A stretch of DNA of 64,000 nt, taken from assembly GCA_020248265.1 (NCBI GenBank), contig JADCHX010000008.1, positions 124,001-188,000 of the forward strand, in the 5' to 3' direction. Each line of letters begins with the position of its first letter. Position 1 is the stretch's first letter. A model generated the notes under the pieces. The model saw nothing but the letters and a program-made list of their open reading frames with translations, had not been told where the DNA came from and made no database searches. The stretch is from Rhodocyclaceae bacterium (lineage in GTDB: Bacteria > Pseudomonadota > Gammaproteobacteria > Burkholderiales > CAIKXV01). The position numbers and the translations under genes were made by a program. This document shows, piece after piece, positions 17,201 to 27,360 of the stretch.

Positions 17201-18388
17201 GATGGCGCACTGACGGCCCGCCTGGAGGCTACCGGAACGCCATCGAAGCCACAGCTCTCCGGCAGCCTGCGCGGCGAGCGGCTGCGCTTCAATGCACCGC
17301 AGATCGGCGTGGCCCTGCGCGACGGCCGGCTCGATGCCCGCCTGGCGGACGGCGTGCTCGATATCGTCCAGCTCGAGGCGGTTGCCGGGGAGGGCACGTT
17401 CAGCGCGAAGGGACGCGTGTCGCTGCGCGAAGGCATCAGCGCGGCCACGCTCGCCTGGCGCGCGGACCGCATGACGCTGCTGTCGCGGCCCGACCGGCGC
17501 CTGGTGGTCGACGGCTCGGGCACGCTCGCGGCCGAGAAGAACCGGATGGTTCTGGCCGGACAGGTGGTCGCACGCGAGGGTTACATCGAGTTCGGCCGCT
17601 CCACCCGCACCGTGCTCGGCGAGGACGTGGTGGTGGTCGGGCGCAGCGTGAAGCCGGCCGCCGGCCCGGTGCGCAGCCCGCTGGCCGTGCGCCTGGACCT
17701 CGACCTGGGCAACGCGTTCCGCGTGGTCGGCAGCGGCCTCGATACGCTGATCACCGGGAAGATCCGGATCGCGTCCGCCGACGATGGCGCGCTGCGCGCC
17801 GTCGGCAACATAGCCACCGAGCGCGGCACCTTCGCCGCGTTCGGCCAGCGGCTGGACATCTCGCGCGGACAGCTGGTGTTCAACGGCCCGATCGATAACC
17901 CGGGCATCGAGGTGGTGGCGCTGCGCCGGCTGCCGTCGGTCGAGATCGGCGTCGAGATCACCGGCACCGTGCGCGCGCTGCGCGTGCGCACGACGTCCAA
18001 TCCGCCGATGAGCCAGGGCGAGCAGTTGTCCTGGCTGGTGCTCGGGCGCGGCCTGGAGAGTGCTTCGCAGGCCGATGTCGCCATGGTCGCGGGCATCGCC
18101 GGCTCGATGATGGGCGGCGATGGCGTGCCGATGACGCGCCGGATCGCGGAAGCCTTCGGGCTGGACAACATCGGCATCGGGAACAGCAGCACCGGTGCGA
18201 TCGCCGGACAGGTGCTGACGGTCGGCAAGCGGCTGTCCGACCGCGTCTACATCGCCTACGAACAGGCGGTGACCACCGCGACCTACCTGCTGCGCGTGGA
18301 GCTGGAACTGCGCCGCTTCGTGTCGTTGCGCGCGGAAGCGGGCGCAGTCAGCGGCTTCGGCATCTTCTACACTCGCACCCTGCGCTGA
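14237..18388 (+). CDS. tamB: translocation and assembly module protein TamB
   Basis: 1383 residues. The N-terminal helix (about residues 7-27, IAFGALLLLLAMAVGVGLFA) anchors it in the inner membrane and the rest spans the periplasm, rich in beta-strand repeats. The C-terminal DUF490 region is clear: VDGSGTLAAEKNRMVLAGQV, EGYIEFGRSTRTVLG, FNGPIDNPGIEVVALR, SQGEQLSWLVLGRGLE, ending with VSGFGIFYTRTLR. TamB-type proteins also move phospholipid to the outer membrane. It starts in the stop codon of tamA (TGATG), so translation is coupled. Two Ala-rich patches (around residues 505-535 and 830-870) look like linkers. Confidence 0.9.
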   Translation: MGRRVRRIAFGALLLLLAMAVGVGLFARSTRALQWAASQLSAAVEQAGGRLVFTDLSGSLFTAIGAARIDYEQVDGTRATLTGVQIDPSLAALWNRQLVFDRIAIATAGIERPASDEPAVEPQSLALPIEVRVDRATVDRLSWRSGTTAIELAGLDFAYRGGPDRHEVDAFSVRMPGLVGPTEAGTVVLTLGGRIDARAPFALAAKLGVSADALGSAEAVLGGRLAEVGVEGTLAGNAAREWLKARVTATVAPFSTTMLPSLRLAAEGIDAAVVSKGAPRTALDVEVEARVASGVPVRGRVRVVNRLPGEVGAGRIPVTGLDAGFEFEPSARRGVLAPLRVALAGGGSVEGRGTVALPVDGKDPAFDTTWQLSVAGLDLKALDARLVPTRLSGKVGLALTPERQRFDVALDQRGSSHRGAVAPNATVASTVAATASDAGSLHLEAVGQRIGPEIVLDRLLLRAGAVAAAAGAAGSDGGEASGRARMRLDGERAFEGELQLRAFDPSRFMAAAGATGAPGAAAAAKAGVPPASINATVSARGRLQPSWQARIDATLAPSRISLSAPTAVEPSPRMLALRGRVRGQFSAERIEDADILLSSGRNTLRATGSNGTPASVLEVVLDANEPSLFLPGAAGQLSAVASLTGNLRAPVAKFSLKGSRLSYAGQAVSQLGGTGDADLSRNPPRFDVALDARALTIASAALSQANLRFGGTTTVHSLSLALRGNDVDAKLLLEGGLTTTPSAARPRWAGRLAEARNDGRYPVQLAAPAALELSPVLAMLAPARLQVGEGRVQVDELRWEPGRLATRGSLSAFPAGGLVDLLVSPSPAPAPGAAPGQAGAAAKGNAAAAAKAKTNVSTIAASPHPKTATPSGPGYDSTLRIGGQWALASTPRLNGTLTLRREDGDVALRGNPPFALGLSRVELDARFVDDRLQAQARIEGSALGEATATLALEPSPALSMASPMVLRADLAIRTLKPFERYVGAFADIDGALTARLEATGTPSKPQLSGSLRGERLRFNAPQIGVALRDGRLDARLADGVLDIVQLEAVAGEGTFSAKGRVSLREGISAATLAWRADRMTLLSRPDRRLVVDGSGTLAAEKNRMVLAGQVVAREGYIEFGRSTRTVLGEDVVVVGRSVKPAAGPVRSPLAVRLDLDLGNAFRVVGSGLDTLITGKIRIASADDGALRAVGNIATERGTFAAFGQRLDISRGQLVFNGPIDNPGIEVVALRRLPSVEIGVEITGTVRALRVRTTSNPPMSQGEQLSWLVLGRGLESASQADVAMVAGIAGSMMGGDGVPMTRRIAEAFGLDNIGIGNSSTGAIAGQVLTVGKRLSDRVYIAYEQAVTTATYLLRVELELRRFVSLRAEAGAVSGFGIFYTRTLR

Positions 18389-18429
18389 ACGCGCATCGAC
18401 CGGCCGCTGGCCGAGGAAAGGACGCAGTG

Positions 18430-19446
18430 ATGGAGCAAGACCGGATGAAGGCGCTCGTCTGCCACGCCTTCGGCCCGTGGGACGGCCTGCGGCTGGAGGA
18501 AGCCGCGGCACCTGGCCCGCTCGCCGCAGACGAGGTGCGCATCGCCGCCGAGTATTCCAGCGTGAGCTTCGCCACCGGCCTGATGGTCGAAGGCAAGTAC
18601 CAGCGCCGGCCGCCGCTGCCGTTCGTGCCCGGCACGGAGTGCATCGGCATCGTGACCGAGGTGGGTTCGGCCGTCACCCGGATACGCCCGGGCCAGCGCG
18701 TGGCCGCGACCCTCGACTGGGGCGGCTATGCGCAGCAGGTCGTGGTGGCCGAGTACACCGTGTATCCGATGCCCGACGGCACCGATCCGCGCGCGGCGAT
18801 GCACCTGCCGCTGTCCTACGGCACCGCCTATGGCGCGCTGGTCTGGAGCGCGCGCCTGATGCCAGGCGAGACCCTGCTCGTCACCGGTGCAGCCGGTGGG
18901 GTGGGCATCGCCGCGGTGCAGGTCGGCAAGGCACTGGGTGCGCGCGTGATCGCGGTTGCATCGACCGAGGAGAAGCGCGCGTTCGCGCTGTCGCAGGGCG
19001 CGGACATCGCGCTGCCGACCGACGGCTTCCGCGACGAGGTCAAGAAGCTCACCGGCGGGCGCGGTGTCGACGTGGTGTTCGACCCGGTCGGCGGGCCGGT
19101 GTTCGATGCCTGCCTGCGTTCCTGTGCCCAGTACGGCCGCATGTTGATCATCGGATTTGCGCAGGGGCAGATCCAGCAGGTGCCGGCCAACCTGCTTCTG
19201 GTCAAGAACATCGTACTGCACGGTTTCTACTTCGGCGCGCATGCCGGCTGGGGGTTGGCCGACGAGCGTGCGCAGCGCGCACCGAAGGTACAGGCGATGA
19301 TGGACGAGCTGTTTGCCTGGACCGTGAAGGGCCGGCTCAAGCCGCATGTGTCGCACGCGTATCCGATGGAACGCTACCGCGAGGCGATGGCTGCGCTGCA
19401 GGCGCGCGCGAGCCTGGGCAAGGTGGTACTCGAGATCGAACGATGA
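18430..19446 (+). CDS. NADPH:quinone oxidoreductase family protein (medium-chain dehydrogenase/reductase)
   Basis: 338 residues. The GroES-like N-terminal domain has AAEYSSVSFATGLMVEGKY and PFVPGTECIGIVTEVGSAV; the Rossmann domain has VTGAAGGVGIAAVQVGKALG (about residues 156-175) and DVVFDPVGGPVFDACL. No zinc-binding Cys cluster is present, consistent with the zinc-free quinone oxidoreductase branch. It would reduce a quinone or enone with NADPH; the substrate is unknown. A strong ribosome-binding site (GAGGAAAGGA) precedes GTG 18427/ATG 18430; ATG 18445 is another option. Confidence 0.82.
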   Translation: MEQDRMKALVCHAFGPWDGLRLEEAAAPGPLAADEVRIAAEYSSVSFATGLMVEGKYQRRPPLPFVPGTECIGIVTEVGSAVTRIRPGQRVAATLDWGGYAQQVVVAEYTVYPMPDGTDPRAAMHLPLSYGTAYGALVWSARLMPGETLLVTGAAGGVGIAAVQVGKALGARVIAVASTEEKRAFALSQGADIALPTDGFRDEVKKLTGGRGVDVVFDPVGGPVFDACLRSCAQYGRMLIIGFAQGQIQQVPANLLLVKNIVLHGFYFGAHAGWGLADERAQRAPKVQAMMDELFAWTVKGRLKPHVSHAYPMERYREAMAALQARASLGKVVLEIER

Positions 19447-19451
19447 CCTGC

Positions 19452-19482
19452 CCCTGCCTCCGGCCTGCTGCCGAAGGCAGGG
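19452..19482. terminator. hairpin between convergent genes
   Basis: CCCTGCCTCCGGC (19452-19464) pairs with GCCGAAGGCAGGG (19470-19482), 12 of 13 positions, around a five-base loop. It lies exactly between the stops at 19446 and 19492, so it probably terminates both transcripts. There is no T tract on either side. Confidence 0.6.
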
Positions 19483-19491
19483 CCTGGCGGC

Positions 19492-20490
19492 TTACTCCGC
19501 TTTCGCGCCCGATGCCTGGATGATCTTGCGCATCCGCTCCGTCTCGCTGCGCACGAACGTCGTGAACGCCTCCGGCGACAACGGCGACGGGTCGAGGCCG
19601 GAGTCGACCAGCCGGGCGCGCAGCGCCGGCACCTGCAGCGACTTGTTGATTTCGGCGTTGAGCCGGTTGACGATGTAGCGTGGCGTCTTCGCCGGCGCGT
19701 GCGCGCCGTACCAGGTGTCGAACTGGTAACCCGGGACGCCGGCCTCGGACAGCGTCGGCAGGTCGGGCAGCTGCGCCCAGCGCTTCACGCCGGTGGTCGC
19801 CAGTGCCGTCAGGCGACCGCCCTTGATGAAGCCAAGGGTACCCGGCGCTGCGGCGATCATGAACTGGGTGGAACCGCCCACCAGATCGGACAGCGCCGGG
19901 CCGGTGCCCTTGTAAGGCACGTGGACCATGTCGGTGCCGGTCAGCTGCTTGAAGTATTCCGCGGCCAGGTGCGAGGTACCGCCCGCGCCGGTACTCGCGT
20001 AGTTGAACGCGCCCTTCTTCGCGCGCAGCATCGCGATGAGATCCTTCACGTTCTTCACGTTCATCGACGGGTGTACCACCAGCACGTTGGTGGTCTCGGC
20101 GATCAGCGCGACGTGGGCGAAGTCGCGCACGCTGTAGGGCAGCTTTGCGTAGAGGCTCTCGTTGATGGCCATCGCGTTGTGCGTGACCAGGATGGTGTGG
20201 CCGTCGGGTACTGCCTGGGCGGCGATCGCGGTGCCAAGCGTGCTGCCGGCGCCCGGACGGTTGTCGACCAGGCCCTGCTGGCCGAACGAATCCTGGAACA
20301 TCTGTGCGACGAAACGTGCGGCGATGTCGTTGCCGCCCCCCGGCGCGAACGGCACGATGATGCGGATCGGCCGCGTCGGGTAGGCTGCGTCCGCGGCCCA
20401 GGTGGCGCCGGCCGCGCCGAGCAGCGCGGCTGCGGCCAGTGCGGCGGTAACGGCTGTCTGGATCCGGTCTGTGGTCTTCTTCGGGGTCAT
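19492..20490 (-). CDS. Bug-family periplasmic substrate-binding protein
   Basis: 332 residues. A signal peptide (TAVTAALAAAALLGAAGATWAA, about residues 12-33) precedes the Bug core: PTRPIRIIVPFAPGGGND, LVDNRPGAGSTLG, HVPYKGTGPALSDLVGGS, PDLPTLSEAGVPGYQ. It differs widely from the Bug proteins at 3747, 25611 and 56976, so they are separate receptors. No transporter membrane genes are adjacent. It faces the quinone oxidoreductase convergently and is followed upstream by the cyclo-ligase gene on the same strand (65-base gap). Confidence 0.9.
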   Translation of the reverse strand: MTPKKTTDRIQTAVTAALAAAALLGAAGATWAADAAYPTRPIRIIVPFAPGGGNDIAARFVAQMFQDSFGQQGLVDNRPGAGSTLGTAIAAQAVPDGHTILVTHNAMAINESLYAKLPYSVRDFAHVALIAETTNVLVVHPSMNVKNVKDLIAMLRAKKGAFNYASTGAGGTSHLAAEYFKQLTGTDMVHVPYKGTGPALSDLVGGSTQFMIAAAPGTLGFIKGGRLTALATTGVKRWAQLPDLPTLSEAGVPGYQFDTWYGAHAPAKTPRYIVNRLNAEINKSLQVPALRARLVDSGLDPSPLSPEAFTTFVRSETERMRKIIQASGAKAE

Positions 20491-20555
20491 GACGGCCTCG
20501 TGTACGTCGCGGGGGCCGAAGAATACCCCGCCGCGCGGCCGACGGCCAGTAAAGG

Positions 20556-21179
20556 TTACTGGTTCGTCAGCGGCACTTCACCCGCTTCGGTGACCAGGCA
20601 CTGGAAGCGCTGGTCGTGGGGTTCGAGCGGCACCTCGGCAACTACCTGCAGCGAAAATGCGCCTGCCACGCGCACGCAGTCGGTCCGTAGCCGGGTCAGC
20701 AGCCGGTCGTAGAAGCCCGCGCCGTAGCCGAGCCGTCCGCCGCGCCGGTCGAAGGCGACGCCTGGCAGCAGGACCAGATCGACTTCGAGCGGATCGATCG
20801 CCGGGCAGCGCGCCGGGTCGGGCTCCCGGATACCCCAGCGTCCCGGGCGCGTGTCGCGATCGATGTCCCCGACCTGATGCAGCACAAGGTGGCGGCGCGC
20901 ACGCGATTCGGCCTCGACCACCCGCGGCAGCAGCAGGCGCCTGTCCTGCGCCAGCACCGTGGCGAGGAACGGGGCCGTGTCGATTTCGGTGTCGAACCCT
21001 ACGTATGCGCAGAGCGTGTGTGCGGTGAACACGGACGGCAGTCGCAACAGATGATCGACGATGCAAGCGCCGTTGGCGGCGCGCAGGGCCGGGTCCTGTG
21101 CCGCCCTCGCCGCGAGCACGCGTTCGCGCAGGGCCGACTTCATGGCCGAACGTCGCTCGTGCAGCGAATCTTCGTTCAT
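20556..21179 (-). CDS. 5-formyltetrahydrofolate cyclo-ligase
   Basis: 207 residues. The N-terminal RSAMKSALRERVLAAR, the middle DRRLLLPRVV and the signature DRRGGRLGYGAGFYDRLL (about residues 143-160) identify the family (YgfA/MTHFS). It converts 5-formyl-THF to 5,10-methenyl-THF using ATP in the cytoplasm. It follows the rhodanese gene by 42 bases on the same strand, suggesting a pcm-rhodanese-cyclo-ligase transcript. The 6S RNA gene that often neighbours this gene elsewhere does not fit in the short upstream gap. Confidence 0.9.
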   Translation of the reverse strand: MNEDSLHERRSAMKSALRERVLAARAAQDPALRAANGACIVDHLLRLPSVFTAHTLCAYVGFDTEIDTAPFLATVLAQDRRLLLPRVVEAESRARRHLVLHQVGDIDRDTRPGRWGIREPDPARCPAIDPLEVDLVLLPGVAFDRRGGRLGYGAGFYDRLLTRLRTDCVRVAGAFSLQVVAEVPLEPHDQRFQCLVTEAGEVPLTNQ

Positions 21180-21221
21180 CGGGGTGTCTTCATCCCGGGC
21201 ATTCCGGAGCCCGGACGTCCC

Positions 21222-21548
21222 TCAGTAACGCGCGAGCCCCGGCTCGACTTCCTCGGCCCAGGCATCGATGCCGCCGGTCAGGTTGTAGACCCGGTCGAAG
21301 CCCTGGTTCTTGAGGAACTGTGCGACCTGATAGCTGCGCATGCCGTGGTGGCACATCAGCACGTGCGGTTGCTCCGGATCGAGTTCGCCGACCCGCGAGG
21401 GCACGGCCTGCATCGGCATATGGAGCGTGCCGTCGACCTTGACCAGCGCGTGTTCCCACGGTTCGCGTACGTCGATGATCACCGGGGACTTCCGGGTTTC
21501 ATCGTCCAGCCAGGACTTCAGTTCGGCGGGTGCCAGCGGCTCGATCAA
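21222..21548 (-). CDS. rhodanese-like domain protein (single domain)
   Basis: 108 residues, one rhodanese domain: VIIDVREPWEHALVKVDG near the start, the active-site loop MCHHGMRSYQVAQFL (catalytic Cys at about residue 66) and VYNLTGGIDAWAEEV near the end. It would transfer sulfane sulfur from a donor such as thiosulfate to an acceptor. Its start overlaps the pcm stop by four bases, so it is translationally coupled to pcm, an arrangement common in betaproteobacteria. Confidence 0.88.
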   Translation of the reverse strand: MIEPLAPAELKSWLDDETRKSPVIIDVREPWEHALVKVDGTLHMPMQAVPSRVGELDPEQPHVLMCHHGMRSYQVAQFLKNQGFDRVYNLTGGIDAWAEEVEPGLARY

Positions 21549-22198
21549 AACACGAACCTCCCAGGTTGCGGCGCATTGCGCAGGGAATCGACGACGGTCT
21601 CGAACAGCGTGACCCCGGTGAATGCATGCTCGCCCTCGCGTACGATCAGCCGGGCAGACATCACTGGCCGCTCGCCGACGATCGCGAACAGCCGGCCGCC
21701 GGGCTTCAACTGTTTCTGGAGGGTGTCGGGCAGCATCGGCAGCGAGCCCGACAGCACGATGACGTCATACGCTTGCGCGGTGTCCCAGCCGTGCGCGCCG
21801 TCGCCGGTGTCGATCCGTACGTTATCGATGCCCAGTCCGGCCAGGCGCGCGCGCGAGGCTGCCGCGAGGTCGTCATGGATCTCGACGCTGGTCACCGCAG
21901 CACCCAGCTTCGCGAGAAGGGCGGTCAGGTAGCCAGTGCCGGTACCGATCTCGAGGATTCGATCGGTCGGGGCGACGGTCACTTCCTGGACGATGCGCGC
22001 CTGCAGCTTCGGTGCCAGCATGACCTCGCCGTGGCCGATCGGCAGTTCGAGGTCGGCAAACGCGAGTTCCCGGCGGCCCTCCGGGACGAAAAGCTCCCGA
22101 GGTATCGTGCCAAGCAGCCCCAGCACCGCAGGATCGAGCACATCCCAGGTGCGGACCTGCTGTTCGACCATGTTGAAGCGGGCTTGCTCGAAGTCCAT
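21545..22198 (-). CDS. pcm: protein-L-isoaspartate O-methyltransferase family protein
   Basis: 217 residues from MDFEQARFNMVEQQVRTWDV, chosen over an ATG 48 bases upstream because family members begin here. The SAM-binding motif I is ILEIGTGTGYLTALLAKLG (about residues 76-94); VPEGRRELAFADLELPIGHG and GQ-less but related LAPKLQARIVQ correspond to the substrate region. The family repairs isoaspartyl residues; this beta-proteobacterial branch often stands next to a rhodanese and lacks some canonical residues, so the substrate may differ. It is divergent from thiC. Confidence 0.8.
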   Translation of the reverse strand: MDFEQARFNMVEQQVRTWDVLDPAVLGLLGTIPRELFVPEGRRELAFADLELPIGHGEVMLAPKLQARIVQEVTVAPTDRILEIGTGTGYLTALLAKLGAAVTSVEIHDDLAAASRARLAGLGIDNVRIDTGDGAHGWDTAQAYDVIVLSGSLPMLPDTLQKQLKPGGRLFAIVGERPVMSARLIVREGEHAFTGVTLFETVVDSLRNAPQPGRFVF

Positions 22199-22318
22199 CC
22201 GGATGCCGGTTTGCGAGGTGTGGAGGAGCCACATATTAACATGCACCCTCCGCGCGGCCGGCCGGGCGGCGGCGCGGCATTTGCAATCGAGGGCTCGATC
22301 AAGTAGCGTTCAACCACA

Positions 22319-22416
22319 CGTTGGGGGTCCGGCCCGGTGGTTGCGTGCCACTTTCGGTCGCCGGTGAGAGATACCCTTCGAACCTGATGCGGGTCATGCC
22401 GCCGTAGGGAAGCGTT
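22319..22416 (+). ncRNA. TPP riboswitch (THI element)
   Basis: Before thiC the sequence contains the conserved riboswitch core: GTGAGAGATACCC near 22364, CCTTCGAACCTGATGCGGG, and CGTAGGGAAGC at 22403-22413, preceded by the P1/P2 strand TTGGGGGTCCGG. These match the thi-box consensus (CTGAGA, ACCCTTNNAACCTGATCTGG, CGNAGGGAA). Binding of thiamine diphosphate should lower thiC expression, by sequestering the ribosome-binding site or ending transcription. About 110 bases separate it from the thiC start. Confidence 0.93.
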
Positions 22417-22523
22417 GCGTCGCCACACCGACCGTCTCCGCTGCCGTGCCCGCCTGTGCACGGTCGGATCGTCGCCCGGCTCATGCAGCGTCTCCCGACG
22501 ATACGAATCCATACCGGGAGTGA

Positions 22524-24454
<1,931 letters not shown>

Positions 24455-24490
24455 CTGACGAGTTGATCGGTACATCAGTCCCGGTGGATG

Positions 24491-24525
24491 GGGCCGCATT
24501 CTGCAAAAGGATGTGGCCCTTTTTT
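24491..24525 (+). terminator. rho-independent terminator after thiC
   Basis: GGGCCGCAT (24491-24499) pairs with ATGTGGCCC (24511-24519) with one G-U pair, loop of 11, followed directly by TTTTTT. This is the clearest intrinsic terminator in the window. It ends the thiC transcript before the HAD gene at 24554. Confidence 0.85.
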
Positions 24526-24553
24526 CAGCCCCTGTCGTTCGGAGAACATCGTC

Positions 24554-25570
24554 ATGATCCGCAACACGCCCTTCCGCGCCCTCTGCGCGACCGTGGCTTC
24601 GTCGCTCGGCTTGACTCTCGGCCTTGCCGTTCCGGCTTCGCAGGCTGCCGAGGGGCTGTCGTCCTGGAAGGACGGTGCCGCCAAAGCCCGCATCGTTGCG
24701 TTCGTGGAGGGCGCCACCGACCCGCGCTCCCGCAACCATGTCCCGCCCGCGGAGCGTATCGCCGTGTTCGACAACGACGGGACGCTCTGGTCCGAGCAGC
24801 CGGTGTACTTCCAGCTGGCGTTCGCCATGGATCGGGTCAAGGCGCTCGCACCGAAGCATCCGGAGTGGAAGACCACGCAGCCGTTCCAAGGCGTGCTCGA
24901 GGGTGACATCAAGGCGGTCGCTGCCACCGGTGAGCGTGGCCTGATGGAGCTCATCATGGCCACCCATGCCGGCACCACCACCGATGAATTCGCAGCCAGC
25001 GTACGCCAGTGGGTGAATACGGCGCGTCATCCGACGCTCAATCGTCCCTACACCGAGCTTGTCTACCAGCCGATGCTGGAACTGCTCGCCTACCTGCGCG
25101 CGAACGGCTTCAAGACCTATATCGTCTCCGGCGGCGGCATCGAGTTCATGCGCGTGTTCGCCGAGGAGGTTTACGGTGTGCCGCCCGAGCAGGTGATCGG
25201 CTCGACCATCGCCACCAGGTACGAACTGCGCGACGGCAAGCCGGTGATCGTGCGCGAGCCGAAGCTCGATTTCATCGACGACAAGGCCGGCAAGCCGCTC
25301 GCCATCAACAAGTTCATCGGTCGACGGCCGGTCATGGCTTTCGGCAACTCGGACGGCGATTTCGAGATGCTGGAGTGGACGACTGCGGGCACGGGTCCGC
25401 GCCTGGCGGCAATCGTCCATCACGACGATGCGGTTCGCGAGTTCGCGTATGACCGGGATTCGCATATCGGCAGACTGCGCCGCGGCCTCGACGAGGGTCC
25501 GAAGCGGGGTTGGCTGATCCTCAGCATGAAGGACGACTGGAAGGCCGTTTATCCCGTCCCGGCACGCTGA
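24554..25570 (+). CDS. exported HAD-superfamily hydrolase
   Basis: 338 residues from MIRNTPFRAL. A signal peptide is visible (about residues 7-32, ending SQAAE). HAD motif I is FDNDGTLW (Asp73, Asp75), motif II the Ser of IVSGGG, and motif III/IV GNSDGDFEML. The broad layout resembles phosphoserine-phosphatase-like phosphatases. It would hydrolyse a phosphate ester in the periplasm; the substrate is unknown. The start at 24554 places the signal peptide at the N-terminus; a longer in-frame start at 24488 would sit inside the thiC terminator. Confidence 0.82.
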   Translation: MIRNTPFRALCATVASSLGLTLGLAVPASQAAEGLSSWKDGAAKARIVAFVEGATDPRSRNHVPPAERIAVFDNDGTLWSEQPVYFQLAFAMDRVKALAPKHPEWKTTQPFQGVLEGDIKAVAATGERGLMELIMATHAGTTTDEFAASVRQWVNTARHPTLNRPYTELVYQPMLELLAYLRANGFKTYIVSGGGIEFMRVFAEEVYGVPPEQVIGSTIATRYELRDGKPVIVREPKLDFIDDKAGKPLAINKFIGRRPVMAFGNSDGDFEMLEWTTAGTGPRLAAIVHHDDAVREFAYDRDSHIGRLRRGLDEGPKRGWLILSMKDDWKAVYPVPAR

Positions 25571-25610
25571 CGCCGCCCCACGCTACCGCACGCGCCTCAG
25601 CCGCGCGAGG

Positions 25611-26585
25611 TCAGTCGACCAGCTGCATGTTTGCCCACTTGGCCGTCTTGAGGCTGAGGTCGGTGTACCAGCGCATGCGGCTCGTCAGGTGCTCCGGCGT
25701 TCCGCCCGCCAGCCCGAAGCCGTATTCGCGTAGCCGGTTGTGCGTGGCCGGGTCCTGCAGGGCAGCGTTCACCTCGGTGTTGAGCCGCTGCACGATCTCG
25801 CGCGGCAGGCTCGCGGGGCCGACCAGGCCCATGAAACCCTCGAACTCGTAGCCTGGCAGCCCGGCCTCGGCGAGGGTCGGGATGTCGGGCAGCGCGGGCG
25901 AGCGGGTGGCCATGGTCACCGCGATCGGCCGGATGCGACGGTCTTTCATGAACGGCATCGCCTCGGGGATGGTCTGGAACATCGCGTCGATCTGCCCGCC
26001 CATGAGATCGGCCATCGCCGGAGCGCCTCCCTTGTAGGCCACATGCTCCATCTGCGCCTTGGCCAGCGCGTTGAACATGGCCAGCGTGAAGTGCTGGGAC
26101 GATCCGTTGCCGGCCGTCCCCGCATTGAGCGCGCCGGCCCGGCGTCGGGCGATGGCGACGAATTCATTCACTGTCTTCGCGGGCACGGACGGATGCACGA
26201 TCAGGATGTTGCCCTGGGTGACCATCTGCGCGATCGGCGTGAGGTCCTTGAACGGGTCGTAGGGCATGCGCCGGTAGATCGCGAGGTTGCCGCCCAACCC
26301 TCCGGCATTGCCGACCAGCAGGGTGTAGCCGTCGGGCGGACTCTTGGCCACCAGGTCGCCCGCGATATTGGCGCCGGCGCCCGGTCGGTTGTCGACGACG
26401 AACTGCTGGCCCATGGTCTGGGCGAATCGCTGCGCGAAGAGACGCCCGAGCACGTCGACGCTTCCCCCCGGCGCGAAGCCCACCACCAGCCGCACCGGCT
26501 TGACCGGATAGGCGGGCTGCGCTGTGACCGCGCCCGCTGCCAGTGCCGCCGTCATCGATGCTACGCAGAGAACCCGTCGCTTCAT
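25611..26585 (-). CDS. Bug-family periplasmic substrate-binding protein
   Basis: 324 residues with signal peptide (VLCVASMTAALAAGAVTAQPA). The core shows YPVKPVRLVVGFAPGGSVD, VVDNRPGAGANIAG, VAYKGGAPAMADLMGGQ and PALPDIPTLAEAGLPGYE. This is a complete Bug receptor, convergent with the HAD gene. No TctAB genes are near. Its upstream flank (26586 onward) is a scar of dead transposase and duplicated DNA, so its promoter region may have been rearranged. Confidence 0.9.
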   Translation of the reverse strand: MKRRVLCVASMTAALAAGAVTAQPAYPVKPVRLVVGFAPGGSVDVLGRLFAQRFAQTMGQQFVVDNRPGAGANIAGDLVAKSPPDGYTLLVGNAGGLGGNLAIYRRMPYDPFKDLTPIAQMVTQGNILIVHPSVPAKTVNEFVAIARRRAGALNAGTAGNGSSQHFTLAMFNALAKAQMEHVAYKGGAPAMADLMGGQIDAMFQTIPEAMPFMKDRRIRPIAVTMATRSPALPDIPTLAEAGLPGYEFEGFMGLVGPASLPREIVQRLNTEVNAALQDPATHNRLREYGFGLAGGTPEHLTSRMRWYTDLSLKTAKWANMQLVD

Positions 26586-26656
26586 GGACCCCTCCTCCGT
26601 GCGTTGGGCTGCCGACGCCCCGGATCAGGATACTCCGCCGGGGCGGGCTTCTGTCA

Positions 26657-26941
26657 ATCTCGCGATTCCTCGAGTGCCTCGCGGTCGTCGATGACGCGAC
26701 CTGTGAAACGATCGTCATGCGCACCGATAACGGCAGGGAGTCCACGGGGAAAGCGATGCTCGACTGGGCCTGCCGCAACCAGGTCTTGCTGAAGCTGATC
26801 GACCCCGGGATGCCGGACCGGAACGCGTAAGTCGAATTCTTCAACGGGCGCCTTCGCGATGAATGCCTGAACGAGTGCCGGTTCACCGGCCTGACCCCCG
26901 CCCTCTACGCGAAGCAACTGGCCAGCAAGGCCTTTACAATG
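26657..26941 (+). pseudogene. remnant of an IS3-type transposase (OrfB integrase core)
   Basis: Translated in one frame, the DNA gives RFLECLAVVDDATCETI, then MRTDNGRESTGKAMLDWACRN, LLKLIDPGMPDRNA, a TAA stop at 26828-26830, and in the same frame VEFFNGRLRDECLNECRF. This is the DDE core of IS3 OrfB, where the active copy reads N-A-Y-x-E-S-F-N-G. The TAA replaces that Tyr, sequence between the first and second Asp is deleted, and both ends of the element are missing. Confidence 0.75.
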
Positions 26942-27360
26942 ACCTCCGCACTTCATATTCGAGTGCTACTGATTGCGGGGGGAGCGTCGCGCTGTGCGCA
27001 ACGCCTCGATGCGAAGCATCAGATGCTGGAGCGCAGCAAGCGTGACGGCAAGGCGCAGCCACTCGTTCCTCGACTGAGCGTCGCAGGCATGCGTCGCGTG
27101 AGTCCCGGTCCCGGAGGCGCGCGCCTGTTCTCGATGCCGCTCGTTCGAACAGCGTGCGGGGATCTGCGCATGGCGACGCCCGTGCTCGGCCTTCAACTGC
27201 GTGATCCGGCTCGGGCGGCTTTCGCCGCTTATTGGATCAGGCGCCCGCATACGCAGCAATCGCCCTCGCTACCCCACCGGACCCCAGGACGTGACAACGC
27301 CTGGTATCCCCAGCCCATCGACCCGAGCGCAAACCGCGCCCACGTAGCGCCGCCCCGCAC
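26942..27360. other. gene-free scar region
   Basis: About 420 bases after the dead transposase. Open frames here are short and lack recognisable domains or ribosome-binding sites. No hairpin, repeat copy or RNA gene was recognised. It is probably debris from rearrangement. Confidence 0.4.

Noticed and set aside
21180-21221. 6S RNA gene, often next to 5-formyl-THF cyclo-ligase
   Set aside because: The gap is only 42 bases, too short for 6S RNA.
22221-22246. Longer pcm start with 16 more residues
   Set aside because: The added residues are not part of the family N-terminus; MDFEQARFNMVEQQVRTWDV is the usual beginning.
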